Positions 1-5,039 of a stretch of 5,039 bases of DNA are shown one piece after another; within the stretch, counting starts at the first letter, position 1; each line of letters opens with the position of its first letter. The notes under the pieces are model-generated. The model ran no database searches. It was not told the DNA's origin and was given only the letters and a program-made list of their open reading frames with translations. The position numbers and the translations under genes were made by a program. Source of the DNA: CAYSZX01 sp964548875 (lineage in GTDB: Bacteria; Patescibacteriota; Minisyncoccia; Minisyncoccales; JANBVM01); assembly GCA_964548875.1 (NCBI GenBank), contig CAZJSP010000031.1:1-5039 (forward strand), read 5' to 3'.

Positions 1-624
1 TTTACCTTTATATAGAATTAAAAAAACAATCAAAGGTGCAGCATACAATGCTCCACCCCAAACAAAATAATTCATGTATTCCTGAATTACTCCTGTTAAA
101 TTCATCCATTCACCCACATTATATAATTCCCATGGTTGACGAATTAAAAAGTGAAGAAAATATTCATGAATAAGTTTTGGAACAATTAAAAAAGAAAGCA
201 TTATTATTTTCTGTAAACGATTAAGAAAGATCTTTTCTCTTTTATTTAGTAGAAATAAAACCAAACACCAAATAACAAAGTTTTCAAAAACATTTGGAAA
301 AATAAATAGAAAAGCTCGCCACTGTGTTAACCAATATAGGGCCATACCAATTAATCTATAAAAAAATAACCCTATTGCTATTTTTCTTGCCCAATTCTCT
401 TTCCAAAACCAAACAACCCAAAGTGCAAATAACCAATAATATAAATCTAATGCTTTGTCCCAAGATTGATAAGTCATCATGTCTTGGTCAGTTACCACAT
501 TAATAAACTTCCAGTCATACATATCCACAACATTAGAAGATAAAAGTCCCCATAACGGCCAACGCAAAATAAAAAAAGGTACAATCAGCCGAATAGCTGT
601 TACATACCAGGGAATAATATTCAT
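1..624 (-). CDS. Membrane protein, degenerate CDP-alcohol phosphatidyltransferase-like (C-terminus off the left edge)
   Basis: From the ATG at 624 the frame stays open for 208 codons to base 1, so the C-terminus lies outside the window. The protein begins MNIIPWYVTAIRLIVPFFIL and is hydrophobic and rich in Trp and Tyr. Likely membrane segments lie near residues 8-28, 61-75, 82-98, 103-127, 140-156 and 185-206. The opening resembles CDP-alcohol phosphatidyltransferases, which start with a similar amphipathic stretch ending in R-x-P. That family carries D-x2-D-G-x2-A-R-x8-G-x3-D-x3-D. Here D34-x2-D37 and D56-x3-D60 fit the four metal-binding aspartates, with one extra residue in the spacer, but Gly is Trp38 and Ala-Arg is Ile41-Asn42. 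A phospholipid-type transferase fold in the inner membrane is therefore my inference; activity on a CDP-alcohol is doubtful. A TATAAT box sits six bases before the ATG and no Shine-Dalgarno is visible. I do not recognise it as a named gene. Confidence 0.8.
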   Translation of the reverse strand, partial: MNIIPWYVTAIRLIVPFFILRWPLWGLLSSNVVDMYDWKFINVVTDQDMMTYQSWDKALDLYYWLFALWVVWFWKENWARKIAIGLFFYRLIGMALYWLTQWRAFLFIFPNVFENFVIWCLVLFLLNKREKIFLNRLQKIIMLSFLIVPKLIHEYFLHFLIRQPWELYNVGEWMNLTGVIQEYMNYFVWGGALYAAPLIVFLILYKGK

Positions 625-630
625 ATTCTT

Positions 631-636
631 ATTATA
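631..636 (-). promoter_or_regulatory. -10 box of the left-edge membrane gene, probably leaderless
   Basis: The minus strand reads TATAAT here, followed by six bases (AAGAAT) and then the ATG at 624. A sigma70-type start point about seven bases after the box would fall on or next to the A of the ATG. No convincing -35 box lies 16-18 bases upstream, so in this AT-rich gap the call rests on the perfect hexamer and its spacing. Confidence 0.45.
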
Positions 637-687
637 ATATTAATCATAATTATGGACCACCCCTAATATAATTAATTTAATAAAAAA

Positions 688-1855
688 TTAATTTCTTTTC
701 TTATAACTAAAACCCAAATCAATTGAAAAAGAAAACACAAAATAAAAAAGAATAAAAATCCCGAAAAACAAATAAGCTAACTCAAAATTATAATCATTTA
801 CCAAGAAACCAAATAGCAGTTGGTAGGGCAAAACATTCATTACAAAACTATTTAAAGAGGAAATAGTTGCTCTCTGGTAAGACTCTATTTCTCTTTGAAT
901 AATTCCTTCTTTTAAAACTTTACAGAATTCAAGCACAATACCTAAGAATAAAATTCCAAATGCAGAAAAAATTCCTTTAAAGAAATAAGCCATTAACAAA
1001 AAAATACTAGTCAAAACCACCGATAAATTCATTAAAGACCAAGCCTTATCCTTAAATTTATAAGCAAAACTGCTTATTAAACTCTGCAAAAAACAAAAAC
1101 TACCAATCAACAAGCCAATAGTCCCCCTAGAAAAAGACAAATAACCTAAATAAACATCAACAAATTCGTCTAAGCTTCCCAACAAGGCCAACAACAAAGC
1201 AGTATAGACCATAATCTTTAATAGTTTTTTATCATCAGCAACTTTTCTAAAGGCTCTTTTAAGGAAAAACCAATATTCGCTTTCCTTGGTTTTTTTAAAT
1301 GTTTCTACTTCTGGCCAAAAGAAAGCAATAAACGAGACCATTAATACGGAAATTGAAGATAAAACTAAAGCAAATTCATAAGATATCTCACTTAGAAAAC
1401 CCCCTAAAAGAATAGCTAAACCAATACCAAAAATTCTCAAAGCATTGCCTTTCCCCCACACTCTTTCAAACTTATCCTCTTCTCCTTTTTCTTTTAAAAA
1501 ATCATAAACATAGGCCTGAAGAGTACCTGAAGATAAAACCTCACCCAAAGTTCTCAACAAAAAAGCAACTAAGAATAAATTAAAACTATAACTAAATACT
1601 AAGACCAAATAACAAGCAGAAAAAAACAAACCAGATAAAATTAACATTTTTCTTCTGCTCCAATGATCAGCTACAATCCCACTAGGAACTTCTAACAATA
1701 AAGTTAAAGACTGACCATAAAAAAAGAAGAAGGCCTATTTGTAAGAAATTAAGCCCCCTATTTAAAATAAAAAGCTTTTCTACAGCATAAATAAAAATTA
1801 AATCAAAGAAAAACTGAAAAAGATAAAAAAGATTAGTAAATTTTTTAGTGGTCAT
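688..1855 (-). pseudogene. MFS transporter, 12-TM permease interrupted by a one-base frameshift
   Basis: The gene begins at ATG 1855 (MTTKKFTNLFYLFQFFFDLI) and reads as a typical MFS first helix through IGLLLF. It then meets a run of seven T (plus-strand A's at 1719-1725). Uncorrected, this frame ends at a TAG at 1682-1684. Skipping one base joins it to the second frame, FYGQSLTLLLEVPSGIVAD, which runs to the TAA at 688. The repaired protein is about 388 residues, normal for a 12-helix permease. Motif A is visible as E-V-P-S-G-x2-A-D-x3-R-R-K in the loop after helix 2. A long charged central loop (ETFKKTKESEYW onward) separates the two halves. The fold moves small solutes or drugs across the inner membrane; the substrate cannot be read. 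The second frame is open upstream only to a TAG at 1735-1737, so a call starting at TTG 1698 is an artefact. The site could be a sequencing error, a real disabling mutation or recoding. Confidence 0.85.
1719..1725 (-). other. Frameshift site: T7 homopolymer in the MFS gene
   Basis: On the coding strand seven T's follow CTTC and precede ATGG. Reading six T's instead of seven fuses the N-terminal frame to the rest of the permease with no loss of family motifs. The two frames are both open only between 1734 and 1685, so the shift must lie there, and the homopolymer is the obvious place. Confidence 0.8.
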
Positions 1856-1861
1856 TCAATT

Positions 1862-1870
1862 ATTATAGCA
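1862..1870 (-). promoter_or_regulatory. Extended -10 promoter of the MFS gene, probably leaderless
   Basis: The minus strand reads TGCTATAAT, a perfect -10 hexamer with the TG extension that can replace a -35 box. Six bases (AATTGA) separate it from the ATG at 1855, so the expected transcription start coincides with the start codon. No Shine-Dalgarno is present. Nothing close to TTGACA lies 17 bases upstream, which fits an extended -10 promoter. Confidence 0.65.
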
Positions 1871-2009
1871 GTTAGCAATAGAAACTAAAAAGATCAAGAT
1901 AATAAATCATATTAAAATCTACCTCGAATACCATCAGAACCCTTACGAATTAGGACTTTTCAATAGTTCTAAAAAAATAAAAAATCTTAAAAATAAGAAT
2001 GAAAGATGA
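1869..2009 (+). pseudogene. Possible remnant of a plus-strand gene (46 open codons, no start)
   Basis: An open frame runs from just after a TAG to the TGA at 2007-2009. It has no ATG, GTG or TTG in its first 30 codons. The peptide includes KIYLEYHQNPYELGLF and then a Lys/Asn-rich tail. Its TGA overlaps the ATG at 2006 of the next plus-strand frame by four bases (ATGA), the usual geometry of coupled genes. NP-x3-GL loosely recalls the NPVRAGL stretch of IS200-type Y1 transposases, but the surrounding residues do not match. It may simply be chance open frame in AT-rich DNA. Confidence 0.25.
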
Positions 2010-2221
2010 AAAAATTCTTTTTATTCCCTTATCTTATAGCCATAACAACATTCCGCTTGCTCCCCAGCTCTGACGTTATCAGAAGCTTGTAAAATGAAAG
2101 CCACATAATAACTCTTGAAAAACAATTAAAAGAAATAAATAATTCTATTATCGATAGAGCTGTTTCTGAAAACATTACTAATGAAAAGAAGAAAAAATTA
2201 AAAAAACTAACCAATTCCTGA
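2006..2221 (+). pseudogene. Small broken plus-strand ORF with an in-frame TAA, contains repeat copy A
   Basis: From ATG 2006 the frame gives a hydrophobic start, MKKFFLFPYLIAITTFRLLP, then SSDVIRSL and a TAA at 2090-2092. The same frame then stays open for 42 more codons (NESHIITLEKQLKEINNS and a Lys-rich tail) to the TGA at 2219-2221. Copy B of the repeat at 2925 has CAA at the position matching the TAA and translates to SSDVVRTLQNEGFRITL, so the stop looks like a single C-to-T change. The intact form would be a 71-residue peptide with a membrane or signal segment and a charged tail. I recognise no family; SSDVVRTLQNEGF faintly resembles the start of HicA toxins but the HicA Gly-Ser-His motif is absent. 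The opposite strand is also open across most of this stretch, so coding on plus is not proven. Confidence 0.35.
2058..2139. repeat. Diverged direct repeat, copy A
   Basis: This copy aligns without gaps to 2925-3006. The first 20 bases, tgctccccagctctgacgtt, are identical, as is a second block at 2122-2136. About four-fifths of the 82 positions match overall. Weaker similarity continues beyond 2139 after a gap of roughly 17 bases in copy B (shared AGCT and AAACAT words). It lies about 100 bases downstream of the CYTH stop codon, inside its likely 3' region. Confidence 0.85.
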
Positions 2222-2237
2222 TTTTAAAAAACAAACT

Positions 2238-2807
2238 TTATTCCTCCAAAATTAAATTTCTTTTCTCCTTAACTCCCCTATCCTTACAGTAATGCCAATA
2301 TACATCCCAATAAGCCATACCCAGTCTCTCGCCCTCAATCTTTAGCTGTTCTAAAAGATTGTCTATCGCTTTGGGCGACCCCTCAATTTCTAAATAGTCA
2401 CCGAAACAAAACTCGTCTAACAATACATATGTTGCCTCTTGGCCTGGTTTTCTAAAACAGTGCCTTCTTTTTTCAAGAATCCTTTGATCGGACAATCCCA
2501 ATAAAGATAGGGCTTTCGCAACTTTCTTAGCATCTTCGACCCTTATCTCACACTCTTCTCTTTCAAATAAGCCTTTCTCTGGGTCTTTGAACCTGCTCTT
2601 AACAGTAAAAGTATGTTCAGTTCTGTCCGAATGAATTGTTGTTCTTGTTCTTGGATATATTCCTGCTCTTGAAAACAACTTATCAGATCGCCAACAACGG
2701 TAAGTTTTTTGCCTAATTACTTCTTTCTCTTTATATCCCAATCCATTCAGCTTTTTTATCAGTTGGCTTTTGTTTTTTATTCTAATTTTTACCTCTTGCT
2801 CTCGCAT
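2238..2807 (-). CDS. CYTH-domain protein (class IV adenylate cyclase / thiamine triphosphatase superfamily)
   Basis: This 189-residue protein has the full set of CYTH landmarks. The signature E-x-E-x-K is E3-Q-E5-V-K7, directly after the start, which supports the ATG at 2807. Basic residues follow on successive strands: R53 and R55, K70 and R72, then acidic E84/E85 and E87-I-R89. A helix precedes K113-R114-R115. Near the end LLDEFCFGDYLEIEG contains D131, G136, E140 and E142-G143, the usual close of the triphosphate-binding tunnel. The family folds into a soluble beta barrel that binds triphosphates with divalent metals and hydrolyses or cyclises them. It includes CyaB-type adenylate cyclases, thiamine triphosphatases and inorganic triphosphatases, and sequence alone does not choose among them. 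Length matches single-domain CyaB-like members. A TTGACA-based promoter lies 50-80 bases upstream. The Shine-Dalgarno is weak: AGAAGAA ends about 16 bases before the ATG. Confidence 0.93.
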   Translation of the reverse strand: MREQEVKIRIKNKSQLIKKLNGLGYKEKEVIRQKTYRCWRSDKLFSRAGIYPRTRTTIHSDRTEHTFTVKSRFKDPEKGLFEREECEIRVEDAKKVAKALSLLGLSDQRILEKRRHCFRKPGQEATYVLLDEFCFGDYLEIEGSPKAIDNLLEQLKIEGERLGMAYWDVYWHYCKDRGVKEKRNLILEE

Positions 2808-2858
2808 AATTTTAATTAGTTAATTCTTCTAATTCTTTTTTTTTGCCTGTCTTCTTTA

Positions 2859-2886
2859 TTTTTAAATTTTTACCTTTTATTGTCAA
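2859..2886 (-). promoter_or_regulatory. Sigma70-like promoter of the CYTH gene
   Basis: The minus strand has a perfect TTGACA at 2886-2881. After a 16-base spacer comes TAAAAA at 2864-2859, a four-of-six match to TATAAT. Transcription would start near 2852, giving a leader of about 45 bases before ATG 2807. The -35 box overlaps the second run of T's of the preceding terminator. Confidence 0.6.
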
Positions 2887-2915
2887 AAATAAAAAGCCTG
2901 ACAAGTCAGACTTTT
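2885..2915 (-). terminator. Factor-independent terminator of the secreted-protein gene
   Basis: On the minus strand AAAAG-T-CTGAC pairs with GTCAG-G-CTTTT around a TT loop. The single non-Watson-Crick pair is a U-G wobble on this strand but a C-A mismatch on the other, so the hairpin is made for leftward transcripts. The 3' arm runs on as TTTTTATTTTT. It lies about 150 bases beyond the stop codon of the gene ending at 3067. Confidence 0.8.
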
Positions 2916-2924
2916 CCACCATCC

Positions 2925-3006
2925 TGCTCCCCAGCTCTGACGTTGTTCGAACTTTGCAAAACGAAGGATTTAGAATAACCCTTAAACAACAATTAAAAGA
3001 AATTAA
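2925..3006. repeat. Diverged direct repeat, copy B
   Basis: This is the partner of 2058-2139, in the same orientation, 867 bases away. It starts with the invariant 20-base core and keeps a second identical block at 2989-3003. In the plus frame it reads LLPSSDVVRTLQNEGF with CAA where copy A has a stop. The N-terminal codons seen in copy A are replaced here by the terminator hairpin, so no complete gene remains. It lies in the 3' untranslated region between the stop at 3067 and the terminator. Confidence 0.85.
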
Positions 3007-3066
3007 TAGCTTTAGCGTAAAAACATAAGAAATTAATAATTATTATAGGCTTTATATTTTTAATTT

Positions 3067-4827
3067 TTAAAAACCTTTTTGCAATTGCCCTTCTATTTGT
3101 TGAATAACCACCTCTTCTTGGCCAGATGGGTTTTTAATTTCCTTTAAATAGTCGATTATTTTTCCAGCTTTTAAAACAATTCGAAACTTAGTAAGCCAAG
3201 AATCAAAAGAAATACTATTCCAAAGATTAAAAATTAAACCAATTCTTTCCTTAATCATTATTGGAGTTCTGGATTCAATATCAACCCATGAAGGACCTCT
3301 TACTTTTTGACTATCAATTGAGGTCATTTGGTTCGCAAAATCATAAATATCATTAAAATTTAAAGTAACAGTAAAATCTAAATCATCTACTGAATTATCT
3401 GATATTTCGAAAATTATGTCTTTATCAATTTTAATATATCTTTTTAAAAATTGACCTTCATTATCATTCAAAACCACTGCAAAATCTAAAGAATTTCCAA
3501 AACCGCTAACAAGCTTGCTAATAATTTCCATTACTTCTTTTTTCCCCTTGATTTCCTCTTTTTCAGTTTCTGATGGCCCAAAAGTACTTTTCTGAGAAAG
3601 CTTTTTTTGAATATCTTTTTTCATTTCTTCTTTACTTGGCATCAATTTGTACTTATAAAGAGTGCTCCAGGTTCTAAAACCCTCTCCAGTAGAAATTTCT
3701 TCCTCCCAAATATGAAATTCTTTATTCCCGTTTTGATAATCTATTTCAATTTTTTGAAATTCTTCAGGCCAGAAATTATAACCTTTACACTTTAATAATC
3801 CTGAAACTCTTTTTTCATTTCTAATTAAAAAATTCATTAACCTTGTAAAGCCACCAACTTTATCTCCTTCTCCGTTATCTTCTAAAAAAGAGACATACCA
3901 ATCAAAAAATTCCTTGTTTATTGAATTTTGAAGCTTCTTTCTAAAATTTAAAGCTGAATCATATCCAAAACATTTCTCCCCTTGAAATTCTGAATTTAAA
4001 CGGGAACTTAATTCACTCACAAAATTAGAAAATTCTCCGTTTTGCCCTTGATGATCAACAGAAAAATAATTAGCCTCTTTTTCTTCTGAGCAGGTAAGCG
4101 TAAAAACTATTTCACTTTTGTAAGAACTGCAAACTTCTTCACAATTTTCTTCATACCAACACCTATCTAAACAACTATCGTAGCTTTCTTCTAAAATGGT
4201 ATTTTTAAATATTCTTTCCTTTGAGCGAGGCTGAATAAGATAATAGCCCCCCTTAAGATAATCAGGGAGTTCTTCTTTTTCAATTTCCTCCATTGATTTA
4301 GCTTGCTCTATACATCTCTCATATCGGTCCATTGGTTTTTTAATCTCAAATAATTGTTCGGCCAGCTTATTAAAATTAGTATTTTCTTTTTTTAATTCTT
4401 TCTTTAAATTTTCTTGAAAATTTTTAATTTCTTCAGGCCACTCATCTTCTAGATAAGATTCAGTGAATAATCTCCCGCCCATAGAATATCCAAAATTATA
4501 ATAACCCTCTTTAACTTCATAGGTTCCTAAATAAATATCAATATCATGAGTCTGAATTCTGTAACCATATCTACCCTTGTACTTATTTAAAGAGCTAAAA
4601 TCTTGCCAACCAATAATATTGTTTCTTCTTAAGTATTGATCATTTTCTTCTTTATAATATTCAAGGAGAACAGCCATTTGAGAAGCAGATATTTCCCCTC
4701 GATCATACCTCTGAGCTACATTTTCAAATTTTTGAAAAAAATAATTAAAAGTTGAAGCACCAGCTGAAACTGGAACAACAAAAATTAAAAAAATAAAAAT
4801 TATAGTTAAAAGTTTTTTAGAAGACAT
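3067..4827 (-). CDS. Secreted cysteine-containing protein of unknown function
   Basis: This 586-residue protein starts with a clear signal peptide: SSKK, a hydrophobic core LLTIIFIFLIFVVPV, and a cleavage site after A22-G-A24. The rest has no further membrane helix and no lipobox, so it should be released or held outside the cytoplasmic membrane. It has eight cysteines (172, 219, 223, 229, 233, 246, 286, 347), an even number that suits disulphides. Four form C-x3-C-x5-C-x3-C within a Trp/Glu-rich patch at 219-233. Charged helical stretches occur at about 133-185 and 397-436. Residues 440-550 alternate strands and helices (DFTVTLNFNDIYDFANQM) and faintly recall an SCP2-like fold; this is a guess. 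I recognise no catalytic motif and no family. The ATG at 4827 is fixed by the signal peptide, with a weak AAAGAA just upstream. The gene has its own promoter and a downstream terminator, so it is probably transcribed alone. Confidence 0.9.
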   Translation of the reverse strand: MSSKKLLTIIFIFLIFVVPVSAGASTFNYFFQKFENVAQRYDRGEISASQMAVLLEYYKEENDQYLRRNNIIGWQDFSSLNKYKGRYGYRIQTHDIDIYLGTYEVKEGYYNFGYSMGGRLFTESYLEDEWPEEIKNFQENLKKELKKENTNFNKLAEQLFEIKKPMDRYERCIEQAKSMEEIEKEELPDYLKGGYYLIQPRSKERIFKNTILEESYDSCLDRCWYEENCEEVCSSYKSEIVFTLTCSEEKEANYFSVDHQGQNGEFSNFVSELSSRLNSEFQGEKCFGYDSALNFRKKLQNSINKEFFDWYVSFLEDNGEGDKVGGFTRLMNFLIRNEKRVSGLLKCKGYNFWPEEFQKIEIDYQNGNKEFHIWEEEISTGEGFRTWSTLYKYKLMPSKEEMKKDIQKKLSQKSTFGPSETEKEEIKGKKEVMEIISKLVSGFGNSLDFAVVLNDNEGQFLKRYIKIDKDIIFEISDNSVDDLDFTVTLNFNDIYDFANQMTSIDSQKVRGPSWVDIESRTPIMIKERIGLIFNLWNSISFDSWLTKFRIVLKAGKIIDYLKEIKNPSGQEEVVIQQIEGQLQKGF

Positions 4828-4851
4828 ATTTCTTTAAATTAAAAAATATTT

Positions 4852-4870
4852 ATTATATTAAGTATATCAC
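4852..4870 (-). promoter_or_regulatory. -10 region(s) of the secreted-protein gene
   Basis: Two overlapping candidates face left. TGATATACT at 4869-4861 is an extended -10 with a five-of-six hexamer. TATAAT at 4857-4852 is a perfect hexamer, with TTGCTG 15 bases before it as a short-spaced -35. Either gives a leader of roughly 20-30 bases before ATG 4827, unlike the two genes on the left that look leaderless. Confidence 0.5.
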
Positions 4871-4913
4871 CTCAGCAATAAAAACAAAAAAATATTTAAA
4901 ACCAGCACTTAGT

Positions 4914-4956
4914 TTGTTACACTTTATATATAAATTAAAAAATATTAAAATATAAT
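4914..4956 (+). promoter_or_regulatory. Rightward promoter region of the right-edge gene
   Basis: This stretch is almost pure A/T. It contains TTGTTA at 4914, TTTATATA at 4924, TAAAAT at 4946-4951 (six bases before the ATG) and TATAAT at 4951-4956 (one base before it). TAAAAT with a six-base gap repeats the spacing of the two leaderless genes. No Shine-Dalgarno is visible. Base composition alone could produce several of these words, so the exact box is uncertain. Confidence 0.35.
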
Positions 4957-4957
4957 T

Positions 4958-5039
4958 ATGAAAAAAGAAAAAGTAGTAATTTGCGCTAGCGCTTCCTTAG
5001 AAAAAGAAATATTAAATTATAAGAAAAAATTAAATGATT
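4958..5039 (+). CDS. N-terminal fragment, Rossmann-like start (off the right edge)
   Basis: From ATG 4958 the frame is open for 27 codons to the window edge. The visible peptide begins MKKEKVVICASASLEKEILN and continues YKKKLND. A short hydrophobic strand (KVVICAS) followed at once by a small-residue turn and an amphipathic Lys/Glu helix is the opening of many nucleotide-binding alpha/beta proteins. Small nucleoside 2-deoxyribosyltransferase-like proteins often begin this way, with an 'ICGS' strand followed by a helix. That assignment is inference from 27 residues. The gene diverges from the secreted-protein gene, with 130 bases between the two starts. Confidence 0.65.
   Translation, partial: MKKEKVVICASASLEKEILNYKKKLND

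Larger units (their letters stand above)
1856..2237. other. Intergenic region between CYTH and MFS genes
   Basis: These 382 bases hold no intact gene that I can support. They contain the MFS promoter, two weak plus-strand coding remnants joined by an ATGA overlap, and repeat copy A. The 61-codon minus-strand frame at 2029-2214 is Phe-rich, has no family resemblance and is read as a shadow. No strong terminator follows the CYTH gene; only A/T-rich imperfect pairing is seen around 1992-2032. Confidence 0.6.

Noticed and set aside
671..692. Inverted repeat ATTAATTT / AAATTAAT around the MFS stop codon, considered as a terminator
   Set aside because: The eight-pair stem is all A/T and no U-tract follows on the minus strand, so it is too weak to call.
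2090..2092. TAA read as a sense codon (alternative genetic code)
   Set aside because: The CYTH and MFS genes end at TAA and show no internal TAA, so a single in-frame TAA in a decayed small ORF is better explained by mutation.
2029..2214. 61-codon minus-strand open frame in the CYTH-MFS gap
   Set aside because: It is dominated by Phe, Ile and Ser, typical of antisense reading of an A-rich stretch, has no ribosome binding site, and overlaps the more protein-like plus frame.
2925..2965. GTTCGAAC in repeat copy B as the T-arm of a tRNA
   Set aside because: No five-pair arm, acceptor stem or anticodon arm can be built around it, and copy A lacks the word.
2843..3028. 61-codon plus-strand open frame through the terminator and repeat copy B
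   Set aside because: Its first half translates the CYTH promoter and the terminator hairpin of the opposite strand. Only the repeat part looks like former coding sequence, so it is listed as a repeat rather than a gene.
3607..3795. 62-codon plus-strand open frame
   Set aside because: It lies wholly inside the well-supported secreted-protein gene on the other strand and is Phe-rich, a shadow.

Overview
The window is very AT-rich and comes from a compact prokaryotic genome. Three features point to a bacterium, perhaps a streamlined lineage such as Patescibacteria/CPR: sigma70-like TATAAT and TTGACA boxes, a factor-independent terminator hairpin with a U-tract, and short intergenic gaps. I see no rRNA, tRNA or universal marker gene, so the lineage is inferred and an AT-rich archaeon is not strictly excluded.

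Layout, left to right. (1) 1-624, minus strand: the N-terminal 208 residues of a membrane protein that runs off the left edge. It looks like a diverged relative of CDP-alcohol phosphatidyltransferases. (2) 688-1855, minus strand: a major facilitator superfamily (MFS) permease whose reading frame is interrupted by a single-base shift at a T7 run. A naive gene call starts at 1698 and loses the first ~50 residues. (3) 1856-2237: a gap with no intact gene. It holds the MFS promoter and what look like plus-strand coding remnants, including one copy of a diverged repeat. (4) 2238-2807, minus strand: a CYTH-domain protein (class IV adenylate cyclase / thiamine triphosphatase superfamily). (5) 2808-3066: a regulatory gap with the CYTH promoter, a terminator for the upstream gene, and the second repeat copy. 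(6) 3067-4827, minus strand: a large secreted protein of unknown function with eight cysteines, four of them in a tight double CX3C cluster. (7) 4828-4957: a divergent promoter region. (8) 4958 to the right edge, plus strand: the first 27 codons of a gene whose N-terminus resembles a small Rossmann-like beta-alpha unit.

The genes do not form an obvious pathway. All four complete or near-complete genes read leftward, but each seems to have its own promoter, and a terminator separates the secreted-protein gene from the CYTH gene. They are best read as adjacent single-gene units. The most informative points are the MFS frameshift, the retained four-aspartate pattern in the left-edge protein, the diverged repeat found downstream of two neighbouring genes, the terminator whose U-tract runs into the next gene's -35 box, and two genes with TATAAT exactly six bases before ATG, which implies leaderless mRNAs.
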